Part shown: positions 10,601 to 18,119 of the stretch, piece after piece
Layout of the letters: every line of letters starts with the position of its first letter
Position numbering within the stretch: position 1 is the stretch's first letter
Assembly: GCF_910592395.1 (NCBI RefSeq)
Contig: NC_088322.1
Location: forward strand, 1,366,001-1,426,000
DNA length: 60,000 nt
Direction: 5' to 3'
Source of the DNA: Lineus longissimus
Taxonomy: Eukaryota; Nemertea; Pilidiophora; Heteronemertea; Lineidae
Made by a program: the position numbers and the translations under genes
Notes under the pieces: generated by a model
Databases searched by the model: none
What the model was told of the DNA's origin: nothing
The model's input: only the letters and a program-made list of their open reading frames with translations

Positions 10601-11646
10601 TGCCATGTACTTTAGAAGTGGACTTAGAATATCCTCAAGAATTACATGATTTACACAATGCCTATCCATTAGCACCTGAACATGTGAATGATAAGTTGAT
10701 TCCTAATTTACAAGACAAGAAAAAATATATTGTACATCACAAGGCTTTGAAGTTCTATGTGAGTCAAGGTTTAAAATTGACTAAAATTCACAGAGGAATT
10801 TCTTTTACAGAATCATACTTTTTGAAAGAGTACATTGACTTAAACACAAGTCAACGAGCCAAAGCGAAAAATAACTTTGAAAAGGACTTCTTCAAATTGA
10901 TGAACAATTCATGCTTTGGAAAGACAATGGAATCTGTCAGAGACAGAAAAAACATAAAATTGACTACAAATGTTCCTCAGCTTCGAAAAGTAGTCAATTC
11001 AAACAACTATAAAGATCATAAAATTTTCAGCGAAGATCTAGTCATGGTAGAATCTCAAAAATCAGAAGTGTGTCTCAATAAACCTATATTTATGGGGCAG
11101 GCCATTCTAGACTTGTCAAAAATTCATATGTATGATTTCCACTATAATCATATGATGAAAAAGTTTGACAAAGCACAACTGTTGTACACTGATACTGACT
11201 CACTAGTCTATCATATAGAAACTGATGATATCTACAAAGACATGAAACAAGATGCTGAATTATTTGACTTCTCTAATTTTCCAAAAGACCATCCACTGTT
11301 TTCAGAAGCGAATAAAAAAGTCATTGGTAAGTTTAAAGATGAAGAAGCTGGTCATGTCATCACTGAATTCATCGCTTTACGTTCTAAGTTATATGCCTAT
11401 ACAACTGATAAAGACAATCAAGTGAAAAAATGTAAAGGTGTCAAGAAGAATGTAGTCAAAAATGAGATTTCCTTTGAAGATTACAAGTCTGTACTTCTCG
11501 ATAAAATTCCAATTGAAAAACAGATGAATGTGTTTAGGTCAAGACATCATCAAATTTACACTGAGCAAGTGAGCAAAGTAGCATTGAATGCGAATGATGA
11601 TAAACGTACAATATTGGACGATGGAATCTCCACTAAAGCTCTTTGA
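7651..11646 (+). CDS. protein-primed family B DNA polymerase (Polinton POLB)
   Basis: Replicates the element by protein priming. From the first ATG it is 1331 aa; a start at 7702 (codon 18) is equally supported, because a promoter-like box (7670-7701) lies directly before it. Exonuclease motifs: VADFES (D558, E560), FHNLSGYDAH and YLRTDVLLLAD. Polymerase motifs: A, YVDANNLYGL (D952); B, KLMNNSCFGKT (near 1085); C, YTDTDS (D1181, D1183). All catalytic acids are present. An inserted CYVCD...HNH...CNKC segment at about 656-700 resembles a recombination-endonuclease-VII-type zinc motif, often seen in these polymerases. The first 200 residues carry about four SAP/HeH-like helical repeats (LSSDELKILAYRNKM, LSQIEKRVLAQRLGL and so on), possibly DNA-binding. 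The frame is intact. Confidence 0.97.
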   Translation: MERASKKKSKNFLYNKDMNTTTNIEGLSSDELKILAYRNKMKNYGSLSREKLLEGLEQIPNSFNDVEVKIDKPVSDLSQIEKRVLAQRLGLNPRKFKKEQLDSILENKISQENLIDIKPRPVKPKISIRKPLLEKVKALGHKNFQNLNIKKLKELLTKEPIKRILKSDLFKKAKELDINVKNSMTKRVIQELIEKHVELKTLKKFNSAFRGYVNHFQMEGLPHIDIENYLIKIKSVVQDKLNEENKVGLKISIILHILMKRKNDVKEFQLRSRHILYVGQELDYSKLIEDFLKELENLVQEGSGWKFLEVIKIELHTVNYTPLSGSSYITLPDKIKNKRAVINVQNSDQKCFRYSVEAALLNIPKNTERVSNYNKSEFDYMFKDLEYPVKIKDIEKFEKNNPDLAVNVFTFIPRQKVCFGNETVVYPISPVRLSERILAEDKTINLLHYKDENDVPEGEKVENVKDNANYHYAWIKNFSRLVSSSHSKHDGQIKVCFRCMKITSGGTKESRERRHRQHVENCKQFECVRVSMPKEHEKILEFKHKKFEQKHPVFIVADFESSLKTVDKSLGEKTVQIQEHIPNSFSFYVCFDKDQIKAENLLVEFSVNNPDENIGERFCEEIEKAVYNIHDKHFKPKAMLALTQEQQVKHKTAKKCYVCDKMFTEKNYKVRDHNHFNGKYRGPACNKCNLQLQAPDFIPVYFHNLSGYDAHLFVKNLKGRLNVIAKNSENYISFSKELQVGEHKTLSIRFLDFYRLMQSSLANLAKNLPNPEKKNLAQFFKGEQFDLVTRKGIYPYEWVDSHNKFEEKELPPIEAFDSKFNDTKISQEEYLHAQHVWDRFNCHTFRDYHEIYLRTDVLLLADILENFRQTCMEIYNLDPIWAYSASGLSWQAMLKKTDVNIELLTDVDMYNFFECGIRGGICQASHRYAKANNPYLKDHDPNQPTSYITYVDANNLYGLSMSEKLPHSNFKWMTPSELLKWQSMPCTLEVDLEYPQELHDLHNAYPLAPEHVNDKLIPNLQDKKKYIVHHKALKFYVSQGLKLTKIHRGISFTESYFLKEYIDLNTSQRAKAKNNFEKDFFKLMNNSCFGKTMESVRDRKNIKLTTNVPQLRKVVNSNNYKDHKIFSEDLVMVESQKSEVCLNKPIFMGQAILDLSKIHMYDFHYNHMMKKFDKAQLLYTDTDSLVYHIETDDIYKDMKQDAELFDFSNFPKDHPLFSEANKKVIGKFKDEEAGHVITEFIALRSKLYAYTTDKDNQVKKCKGVKKNVVKNEISFEDYKSVLLDKIPIEKQMNVFRSRHHQIYTEQVSKVALNANDDKRTILDDGISTKAL

Positions 11647-11650
11647 TTCG

Positions 11651-11748
11651 CAGAGCTAGCATTTTGCTAGCTCTGATTAAAAAATAAACAAGGCCTACCA
11701 AATTGGTAGACCTCTTAATGGCAACAGGCCTAGCATTTTGCTAGACCT
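11651..11748 (+). terminator. three consecutive hairpins after polB
   Basis: Starting 4 bp after the polB stop: arms CAGAGCTAGCA/TGCTAGCTCTG with loop TTT (11651-11675); a CTACCAA/TTGGTAG hairpin (11691-11713); and CTAGCA/TGCTAG within AGG...CCT (11726-11748). A closely related cassette, sharing CTTAATGGCAACAGG and CGTTCGTAGAAGTAAAA, lies at 18350-18440. A 3'-end or processing role is inferred from position. Confidence 0.6.
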
Positions 11749-11779
11749 CGTTCGTAGAAGTAAAATAAATTATAAATAA

Positions 11780-13024
11780 ATGACATTTCCTTCATATCTA
11801 CAATTTAAACCGAATGTCAACTATCCTGTGACTTATAAGAATAACTCTTTAAGCAAGGATCCTTTCATTCACCAAAAAATTTATGTCACTCCAACTGAAT
11901 TTTTCTACTTCAATACAATTGATATTTTCCCGAGTAAAGTGACTCCACGACAATTTACCACCTATGCTCAAGTGAAAGATTATATTAAAAATGCAAGTAT
12001 GGATAACTGGGAAAACCAATTTAAATTTGCACTCTATTGTGCGACATCAGGTTCAGGTGTAAGCTGGCATAATCATATTAATCATGCTGGTCCTTTAGTA
12101 CAAAGTATTTTTAGATTTCATGTCTATTTTACCATCAGAAAGATATTACACCAGCTAAAAATTCCATTACCAGGAAATCCTGATTTTAATCCATCAAAAA
12201 ATCCTTACAATAAACAAGCCTATGAAAATTTAAAGCTTGAATTTGGCTCTGTTGACTTCAACTATTTTCACAAAGGGAAAATACAAGCGCTAGACATTGT
12301 CATGGACAATGGTAACTATTATTTGAATGATCCTAGTAAGTTTCCGTTTAATGCAGATAAAAAAGGATATGTCTATGCAGACCATCATAGACTCTACATT
12401 GACACTTTATCCTTCATTTACTCAGACGATTGGACAAATTTTATCGTCCTAGACAGTCAAGGATTGACTAAAGCAGGCATGAGTAGAATCAATGAATCGA
12501 TTAGAACCTATGTTTATTGTATTCTAGGTTCACAAACCATGATTCGACAGGATATTCTTGATTCATTGGATACACAGAAACAATTTGGAATTTTAGTGGA
12601 AGATGCGATTCAAGGTCAAACATTAGTCGATTCTATCAAAACATTTCAGTCAGCGAGTATACTCATTCACTCAAAACAAGCGTATGCCTATGCTTTAGAA
12701 AAAGCAGGTTCACGATTAGATTTTGCCGTAGGTTTAGGATTAAAACTTGTTCCTAGTCATATGCGATTACATATTGGCACAATTGAAGGGTATAATAACT
12801 CTCTGTTAACCGCTACAGAAAATACAACTTTTGGCATCAATTCACATATCAATGTCAGAAAAAAGCGACAAGTGACTCAGTCTTCAAATTTGAAGACCGA
12901 ACAACCGCAAACTAATTCATCAAATTTGATGAATGAACAAACTACTTCTACGAGCGAAGCGAGTCATTTACCTTTTACAATAGGATTAATTGTTGTAGGA
13001 TTTTTAGTTCAAACTATTCTTTAA
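11780..13024 (+). CDS. conserved Polinton protein with GVSWHNH motif and C-terminal membrane segment
   Basis: A 414-aa protein of the type found in many animal Polintons; its function is not known to me. Recognisable stretches are ATSGSGVSWHNHINHAGP (about residues 94-111), the FRFHVYFTIRKIL segment after it, GLTKAGMSRINESIRTYVYC near 230 and LGLKLVPSHMRLHIGTIEGYNN near 330. A low-complexity linker containing KKRQVTQ and two SSNL repeats leads to a C-terminal hydrophobic segment (FTIGLIVVGFLVQTIL), so the protein may be a tail-anchored virion or membrane component. ATG follows TTATAAATAA, the element's start signal. It is co-oriented with polB and integrase. I do not assign one of the lettered Polinton names because I am not sure which applies. 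Confidence 0.75.
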   Translation: MTFPSYLQFKPNVNYPVTYKNNSLSKDPFIHQKIYVTPTEFFYFNTIDIFPSKVTPRQFTTYAQVKDYIKNASMDNWENQFKFALYCATSGSGVSWHNHINHAGPLVQSIFRFHVYFTIRKILHQLKIPLPGNPDFNPSKNPYNKQAYENLKLEFGSVDFNYFHKGKIQALDIVMDNGNYYLNDPSKFPFNADKKGYVYADHHRLYIDTLSFIYSDDWTNFIVLDSQGLTKAGMSRINESIRTYVYCILGSQTMIRQDILDSLDTQKQFGILVEDAIQGQTLVDSIKTFQSASILIHSKQAYAYALEKAGSRLDFAVGLGLKLVPSHMRLHIGTIEGYNNSLLTATENTTFGINSHINVRKKRQVTQSSNLKTEQPQTNSSNLMNEQTTSTSEASHLPFTIGLIVVGFLVQTIL

Positions 13025-13036
13025 AATAAACACACC

Positions 13037-14059
13037 ATGAACAGCGTGAATGTGCAAGAAGCATATGCAAGTTACAAATATCCTTCTGCTTTAAAATTTT
13101 ATAAAATCATGAAAAAGAAGGATCCTAGTATAAAATTTGATGACATTGACCAATTTGTAAAATCTCAGAAAAGCTATCAGCTTCACAAAAAGCAGTTCAA
13201 TAAAATCCAAGGTCACATTATAGCTTATCGTGAAAATGCTCTTTGGTTCATGGATTTGTTGGACATGAGTAATTACTCAAGGCAAAATAAAGGGTATAAA
13301 TGGATTTTACTTGCTATTGATACATTTACAAGAAAAGCTTATGCTGAAGCTTTAAAAAATAAAACTAAGTTTGAAGTGAAAAATGGCTTTGAAAAAATTT
13401 ATAATGATACTTCTAGTATTACACTTATTATTACAGATTCAGGCAATGAATTTTTAAACAAACCACTACAAGATTTATTCAAAGAATTAAACATTAGACA
13501 TGGAACAGTGGATATTGGTGATCATCATGCATTAGGCTTAATTGATAGACTATCTAGAACTATTAAAGAAATGGTCTTCAAAGATTTCACAGAGAAAAAT
13601 ACAGTCAAATGGGTTGATCATTTGCAAGATTACATTAGTGCATACAATGAAAGACCTCATTCTGGCATTTTAGACTATAGTCCAAATGAAGCTAACCTTC
13701 ATGCTACTGAATTAGTTGAATTAAATGCAGAAAAATCTATGCCCGTTGTACACAAGTTTAACATTGGAGAATTAGTTAGAAAAAAATTGAAGAGACCACT
13801 ATTTACCAAAGGTTACAAACAGATTTGGAGCAATAGAACTTACACTATCAAAAATATTGAAGGTGTTCATGCTATCTTAAATAATGATGAAAGAGTTAGA
13901 CTTGATGCTTTGCAGCAAGTGCTAGCTACAATTGATGAAGAAGCTGATTCTTCAGAGGTTGAGAAAGCAGATAAAGAAGCTAAAATTGAGTCAACAATTA
14001 AACACAAAGAAGGCTTAGATTCTAAAAATAGTGTTGACTCACGGTTGAGAAAGAAGTAA
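13037..14059 (+). CDS. retroviral-type integrase (Polinton INT, rve core)
   Basis: Catalyses strand transfer that inserts the element and makes the 6-bp target duplication. The 340-aa frame has the RNase-H-like core with WFMDLLDMS (D73 or D76), IITDSGNEF (D134) and HALGLIDRLSRTIKEM. The third acidic residue, D170, is 35 residues after D134, the classical D,D35 spacing, but is Asp instead of the usual Glu. A C-terminal SH3/chromo-like tail follows (FNIGELVRKKLKRPLFTKGY, then TYTIKNIEGVHAILN). No HHCC zinc finger is visible at the N-terminus. A lysine- and glutamate-rich tail closes the protein. The next gene is convergent and the two stops share a hairpin. Confidence 0.93.
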   Translation: MNSVNVQEAYASYKYPSALKFYKIMKKKDPSIKFDDIDQFVKSQKSYQLHKKQFNKIQGHIIAYRENALWFMDLLDMSNYSRQNKGYKWILLAIDTFTRKAYAEALKNKTKFEVKNGFEKIYNDTSSITLIITDSGNEFLNKPLQDLFKELNIRHGTVDIGDHHALGLIDRLSRTIKEMVFKDFTEKNTVKWVDHLQDYISAYNERPHSGILDYSPNEANLHATELVELNAEKSMPVVHKFNIGELVRKKLKRPLFTKGYKQIWSNRTYTIKNIEGVHAILNNDERVRLDALQQVLATIDEEADSSEVEKADKEAKIESTIKHKEGLDSKNSVDSRLRKK

Positions 14060-14098
14060 GATATTTATAATGTAAAATCACACTATAAATATCTTACT
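14055..14098. terminator. perfect hairpin at the convergent INT/119-aa gene junction
   Basis: 15-bp arms (AGTAAGATATTTATA at 14055-14069 and its exact reverse complement at 14084-14098) around a 14-base loop. Both stop codons lie inside the arms (14057-14059 on +, 14094-14096 on -). Likely a bidirectional 3'-end signal. Confidence 0.65.
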
Positions 14099-14453
14099 CA
14101 ATTTGCAACGAAGGAAGTTCTTTCAGCTCCTTGGGTACATTTTTCCATCTTCTACGGGTCAACATATAGTCTAAATAAGTTCCAACGATAGCCCACCATG
14201 TTTCCAATTTGATGAAGGAGTCATTCACTGATATCTCAAGTTGATCCACTTTAGTGTTGACTTTACTCGCTGTTATAACGTCTGCACCCCACGAACTGTT
14301 TTTAACCTTGAGGATCTCTTCTTTAATTTCAACTAGTACTTTGTCAATCTCATAATCCCACAAATTAAATCTATCTTTAACCTTGAGGATGTCTGCATTG
14401 AATTTGTCTTGAATGTCTTGAATTTGATCAAAGTTAGAATATAAATTACTCAT
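14094..14453 (-). CDS. 119-aa Polinton protein of unknown function, helical
   Basis: I do not recognise the family. The sequence is mostly predicted helix with heptad-like spacing (DIQDKFNADILKVKDRFN, IDKVLVEIKEEILKVK), followed by a tryptophan-containing segment (KLETWWAIVGTYLDYML) and a basic patch (TRRRWK). It is transcribed opposite to its neighbours. It shares a mirrored promoter region with the major capsid gene, so the two are probably expressed together, which would fit a virion or assembly role. That role is inferred from position only. Confidence 0.65.
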   Translation of the reverse strand: MSNLYSNFDQIQDIQDKFNADILKVKDRFNLWDYEIDKVLVEIKEEILKVKNSSWGADVITASKVNTKVDQLEISVNDSFIKLETWWAIVGTYLDYMLTRRRWKNVPKELKELPSLQIE

Positions 14454-14560
14454 TTATTTATAGTAAAATTAATTTCAATATGCCATTTTCGGCACATTGA
14501 TTGAGTAAGATTAAATTCAATATGCCATTTTTGGCTAAAAAATTTTACTATAAATAAATG
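14451..14560. promoter_or_regulatory. mirror-image bidirectional promoter between the 119-aa gene and the capsid gene
   Basis: The two start codons sit at the outer ends of a perfect 20-bp inverted repeat: CATTTATTTATAGTAAAATT at 14451-14470 and its exact reverse complement at 14541-14560. Between the arms are two direct copies of an AATATGCCATTTT-containing motif (about 14469 and 14511, 42 bp apart). The arm AATTTTACTATAAATAAATG recurs, with one or two changes, before the gene at 18116. Confidence 0.75.
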
Positions 14561-15772
14561 GACACATCGTTTGGTAAATATCTTGATCCTTATAGATCAA
14601 ACAAAATAGCCAAGGGGCTCAAAGCTAAAAGAAATTATGAAGTCATTACCCATAATCCTAATTCTGTGAATCCTGGAGAAACACTGTATGTGAAAATTCC
14701 TCAGCTTGAAAAAGGACAAGTGATTGTTCCTAAAAGTTTGAAACTTACATTTAAGTTGTCTACCTCATCAAAAGCAAGTAATGCAGCCAATGCTGCAGCA
14801 GCTGGATTTGTGGCGAATGTAGGTCGAAATATTGTTGAAAGAATTACAACTAAATTGGGTGGAAAAACAATGAGTGAAGTGGACAAATCTTACATCTATA
14901 ATACATTCAAGGATTTTTGGTTGACAGAAAAACAAAGGAAAAATCGTGTTCAACAAGGTATTGACAAGGAGCAACGAAAAGATGCACTTAAAACAGCATT
15001 TGGTGACAGATATTGTATTCCTATTGAGTCAGAACTTTTTGATGATCATCTACCTTTTTACCCATCAGCTATTTTAGAATCCATTGAATATAACATCAAA
15101 TTTAATGACGCAAAATATGTTGTGACAGGAACTGCAACGTCAAAAACATATGCTGTGAAAGATATTCAACTTGAGTATGAAACAGTCTTTTCCACAGAAC
15201 TTAGTGAGGAAATCGAAGCAATATATGCTGATACTAGATTTAGATATGAAGACGTGCATCTTTTGAGGACAGATTCAATTGGAAAGAATAAACGCATGAA
15301 TATCAATGTAGATGTCAATCGTGCATCAACAAAGGGTATTCTGATATTTTTCCAGAAAAATTACGCTGAGTATGATGCTGAAAATACAAGTTTTCAAAAT
15401 CCAGACATCACTAATGTGACCATTACTTCAGAAGGAATTTCTCACTGTATATACAAGTCAGGAATGAAAGCCTATAATCAATTTGATGAAGTCAAACGAC
15501 TTTATATGTCAGAAGATCTTAAGCAAACTGAAGACTGCATGATGGATGTCGAGAAATTCTACGAAAATCATAAATATGCTCTGTGGATTGATCTGAGAAG
15601 TACAGAGGACAACTATTTACATGGATCTGGAACTGCCATGAGCAATATTAAACATGGTTTACAACTTGAACTTACCAGAAGTACTGAAACAGAATATGAC
15701 ATGCTAGTCTATATTGTAGCTGATGGATTAGTAGGGCTTGAGAATAAACGAGTAAAGGGCATTGTACACTAA
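14558..15772 (+). CDS. major capsid protein (double jelly-roll, Polinton type)
   Basis: A 404-aa protein expected to form the hexameric capsomers of a virion. Family signs are the N-terminal NPNSVNPGETLYVKIP segment, QVIVPKSLKLTFKL, a glycine/alanine stretch followed by NIVERITTKLGGKTM, YNTFKDFWLTEKQRKN, and the mid-protein IQLEYETVFSTEL..RYEDVHLL segment that opens the second jelly roll. I judge it to be at the short end for Polinton major capsids, but no break is visible. The next genes are the packaging ATPase (15778) and a 142-aa protein, a capsid-module order typical of these elements. Start: AATTTTACTATAAATAAATG. Confidence 0.9.
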   Translation: MDTSFGKYLDPYRSNKIAKGLKAKRNYEVITHNPNSVNPGETLYVKIPQLEKGQVIVPKSLKLTFKLSTSSKASNAANAAAAGFVANVGRNIVERITTKLGGKTMSEVDKSYIYNTFKDFWLTEKQRKNRVQQGIDKEQRKDALKTAFGDRYCIPIESELFDDHLPFYPSAILESIEYNIKFNDAKYVVTGTATSKTYAVKDIQLEYETVFSTELSEEIEAIYADTRFRYEDVHLLRTDSIGKNKRMNINVDVNRASTKGILIFFQKNYAEYDAENTSFQNPDITNVTITSEGISHCIYKSGMKAYNQFDEVKRLYMSEDLKQTEDCMMDVEKFYENHKYALWIDLRSTEDNYLHGSGTAMSNIKHGLQLELTRSTETEYDMLVYIVADGLVGLENKRVKGIVH

Positions 15773-15777
15773 AATAA

Positions 15778-16389
15778 ATGAGTGAATTTTATTGTGATCC
15801 ACCGTTCAATATGCTAATTGTCGGAATGACTGACTGTGGTAAGACCTACTTTATACTAGATTTACTTGAAAAAGAATTTCGTAAAAAATTTGATGACATT
15901 GTGCTTTTTTGTCCAACGATTGACATGAATAAAACTTACCAAGATAGAGCATGGATTACACAAGATAAAAACAGTCACATTTATCCTCCAAAATTAGTAC
16001 TTACAGATTTAAACAGTTGTTTAGAAGATGCGATTGAAAATTTAAAAAGTCAAGATCATCAAACATTATTTATCATTGATGATTGTGCTAATTTGTGGGA
16101 ATCAAAGAATAAGTGTACAAAATTGACTGAACTAGCTTTCTCAGGAAGACATTATGGCATTTCTGTTTGGCTTTTGACTCAAAAATATAATGCAGTTGTC
16201 AAAGATTTTAGAGAAAATTGTAAACACATGGTGATTCATACCATGAATGATCAACTCTCTATGGATCAGATTTTCAAAGAAAATCGCTGTATTCCACAAA
16301 GCGAAAAAGACACAGTTCTGGCACAGATTGATGCAGGAAAGAAGCTTATACTGCGCAGAACGATGCCTTTTGATTACTCACTTAAGTAA
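15778..16389 (+). CDS. FtsK/HerA-type genome-packaging ATPase
   Basis: A 203-aa ATPase expected to pump element DNA into capsids. The Walker A motif GMTDCGKT is at residues 16-23 and Walker B LFIIDDC at about 96-102, followed by FSGRHYGISVWLLTQKY, the usual downstream motif of the A32-like packaging ATPase group in Polintons. Catalytic lysine (K22) and the DD pair are present. It begins 5 bp after the capsid gene stop; that spacer, AAATA, together with the stop forms TAAAATAAATG, the shared start signal. Confidence 0.93.
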   Translation: MSEFYCDPPFNMLIVGMTDCGKTYFILDLLEKEFRKKFDDIVLFCPTIDMNKTYQDRAWITQDKNSHIYPPKLVLTDLNSCLEDAIENLKSQDHQTLFIIDDCANLWESKNKCTKLTELAFSGRHYGISVWLLTQKYNAVVKDFRENCKHMVIHTMNDQLSMDQIFKENRCIPQSEKDTVLAQIDAGKKLILRRTMPFDYSLK

Positions 16390-16408
16390 AAAAATTTGTA
16401 ATAAATAA

Positions 16409-16837
16409 ATGAATAACAATGATGTTGAAGAAGAACAAAACGAGTGTGACATGCGAAGTGAATTACTTTCACACTATCAATCAGGATTACTCAATAAACT
16501 AGGAATAAAATCATCTGAGGCTACGATTAAAAAAGCGTCACAAAAAAATATTGAAAAATTACATAATGAGTATAAAATTAAATATAATACTCAGATTGCT
16601 GATGATTTAGTGTCTAACTTACTATTTGGTTATACACAAGCAGTAAAAATGGTATTTCCAAATTTGGATCAAAAAAAATTACATGAAAAATTAAATGACA
16701 ATGTCATAGTCAACCATGAAATAAAGAAACAACTGGGTCACTATATGAACCCAACACTTTTAGCTGCAGGTACAATTGTAGTCAATACGGCTGAAACTGC
16801 AATTGAAAAAAGCGAAGCAAAGGATACATGCGAGTAG
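16409..16837 (+). CDS. 142-aa Polinton protein, unknown function
   Basis: Not recognised. It is acidic and asparagine-rich at the N-terminus (NNNDVEEEQNECD), helical in the middle (ATIKKASQKNIEKLHNEY), and has a weakly hydrophobic alanine-rich segment near the C-terminus (LLAAGTIVVNTAETAIE). It follows the packaging ATPase by 19 bp and starts at ATAAATAAATG, so it belongs to the capsid module by position. Its stop codon lies in a hairpin shared with the convergent zinc-ribbon gene. Confidence 0.65.
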   Translation: MNNNDVEEEQNECDMRSELLSHYQSGLLNKLGIKSSEATIKKASQKNIEKLHNEYKIKYNTQIADDLVSNLLFGYTQAVKMVFPNLDQKKLHEKLNDNVIVNHEIKKQLGHYMNPTLLAAGTIVVNTAETAIEKSEAKDTCE

Positions 16838-16878
16838 GCCTAAATTTTATAGAGTCTAACTGTATAAAGTTTAAGGCC
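16835..16878. terminator. imperfect hairpin at a convergent gene junction
   Basis: Arms GGCCTAAATTTTATA (about 16837-16851) and TATAAAGTTTAAGGCC (16863-16878). The + stop (16835-16837) abuts the left arm and the - stop (16871-16873) lies in the right arm, the same layout as at 14055-14098. Confidence 0.55.
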
Positions 16879-17575
16879 AATGTAATGTTTTAAAATCGTC
16901 ATACACCTTTTCTAAAGAAGATGTGAGTACACTCGCTGATGCAGCTGCTTGTTTGTCTACTTTTTTCAATTCTTTTCTCGTCGCTGCGCTTATACTTGCT
17001 GGTGCTAAAAGATAGTGTTCATTTAATTTTCTCAAAATATGTTTGTTAAAAAAGAAGGACTTTCTGGTTAGTTTATCCCTATTCTTTTCAAACAGGTCTT
17101 CTAACCTTTTCACATCCTTGGCAATTAAATGATTGTCCACTTTCTTGAACAATAGTTCATCCTTATACTGCTCTTTAAATTTTTGAAATTTAGATATCAC
17201 ATACGTATGAGTTTTTTCCATGCCATAGTGTGAACCAGATATATATGTTTTTTGAATAGAATTTGTCCACAAATCTGGTGTCTCATTATATGGATCAAAA
17301 GCATTGTCTATATCACCACAATCATTACACACGACTTCATTCTCTAATATAGTACAATCGGTTGAATAACAGCCTTGGCACACCCAATGATTACAATATA
17401 AATGAACATATTTTCTAGCTATTTTAAGATGCTCTCGCAAATTATATGGCACACATGACATGTCATGTTGATAGTGTCTTGCGTCATTTTTTTCTAATAC
17501 GTCAACCACTTTGTCATAAATTTCTTCAAAGTTGTCAAATCTAACATTTGGACGAATTTTTACGGCGTGAAACAT
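16871..17575 (-). CDS. zinc-ribbon protein, possible VLTF3-like late transcription factor
   Basis: A 234-aa protein with cysteines at 61, 66, 69, 74, 83 and 86, in CNHWVCQGCYSTDC and VVCNDCG, a treble-cleft or zinc-ribbon arrangement. The second pair, preceded by a short strand and followed by GD, resembles the TFIIB- or VLTF3-type ribbon. A long helical C-terminal half follows, with a KFQKFKEQYKDE segment and FNKHILRKLNEHYLL, which recalls the helical part of poxvirus/NCLDV VLTF3-like factors. The assignment is tentative and rests on motif shape only. It would fit the poxvirus-late-like start signals seen across the element. The gene is divergent from the 17798 gene. Confidence 0.55.
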   Translation of the reverse strand: MFHAVKIRPNVRFDNFEEIYDKVVDVLEKNDARHYQHDMSCVPYNLREHLKIARKYVHLYCNHWVCQGCYSTDCTILENEVVCNDCGDIDNAFDPYNETPDLWTNSIQKTYISGSHYGMEKTHTYVISKFQKFKEQYKDELLFKKVDNHLIAKDVKRLEDLFEKNRDKLTRKSFFFNKHILRKLNEHYLLAPASISAATRKELKKVDKQAAASASVLTSSLEKVYDDFKTLHWP

Positions 17576-17797
17576 GTTTTATTTATGACAACATAATTTT
17601 TTATTAAAATGAGACATCACCACATTTTAAATCAACTATCACCACATTTTAAATCAACTATCACCACATTTTAAATCATAATAATAGTCATAATAATATT
17701 CGCTAATAGTCATAATAATAGTCATAATAATAGTCATAATAATAGTCGCTAATAGTCATAATAATAGTCGCTAATATTTTTCATAAAATAAACAGAT
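17576..17797. promoter_or_regulatory. divergent intergenic region with two short tandem repeats
   Basis: Next to the minus gene is ATAAATAAAACATG-type sequence (reverse complement of 17573-17587). Then come three copies of a 22-bp unit (ATCACCACATTTTAAATCAA, 17610-17680) and many copies of AATAGTCATAAT (17683-17780). It separates two divergent genes, so it may control both. Confidence 0.55.
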
Positions 17798-18088
17798 ATG
17801 AGCGAAGAAAAAGATAACACAACAACTGAAATTACAACAACAGAAAAGCCAAAGAATCCTAAGAGAGTTGAATGGGGTAAAAAATTAGGTCAGTTGAATA
17901 AAGGAAAGAAAAAAAGTAAAACAGATGATGACATTAAGCAAAATTATTATTTGCCTTATCCTTTCATAGTGATAGGTGGCATCACTTTAGCAGGTTTTGT
18001 TTGGTTCTACTCCAAAAAGGAGTCACCGATTGAAAAATTAGAGAAAAAAATTAAACCTAAACAAAAATCTGACAATCTGATCTTATAA
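17798..18088 (+). CDS. small single-pass membrane protein
   Basis: A 96-aa protein: threonine-rich N-terminus, a basic stretch (RVEWGKKLGQLNKGKKK), one hydrophobic segment at about residues 54-69 (PFIVIGGITLAGFVWF) and a lysine-rich tail. Small basic membrane proteins of this kind are common next to the capsid genes of Polintons. The exact function is unknown; a virion membrane or DNA-associated role is a guess. Start signal AAATAAACAGATATG is looser than at other genes. Confidence 0.7.
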   Translation: MSEEKDNTTTEITTTEKPKNPKRVEWGKKLGQLNKGKKKSKTDDDIKQNYYLPYPFIVIGGITLAGFVWFYSKKESPIEKLEKKIKPKQKSDNLIL

Positions 18089-18091
18089 ATT

Positions 18092-18119
18092 TTCAAAAAA
18101 CTTTACTATAAATAAATGA
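18092..18119 (+). promoter_or_regulatory. promoter-like box before the 78-aa gene
   Basis: CAAAAAACTTTACTATAA followed by ATAAATG (ATG 18116). It matches the arms of the mirrored promoter at 14451-14560 and shares CAAAAAACTTT with the boxes near polB. Confidence 0.55.

Noticed and set aside
11780-13024. Assigning this gene as the Polinton cysteine protease
   Set aside because: Although an SWH string is present, there is no GTHW-like context and no Cys motif at the right spacing; the conserved GVSWHNH protein is a better description.
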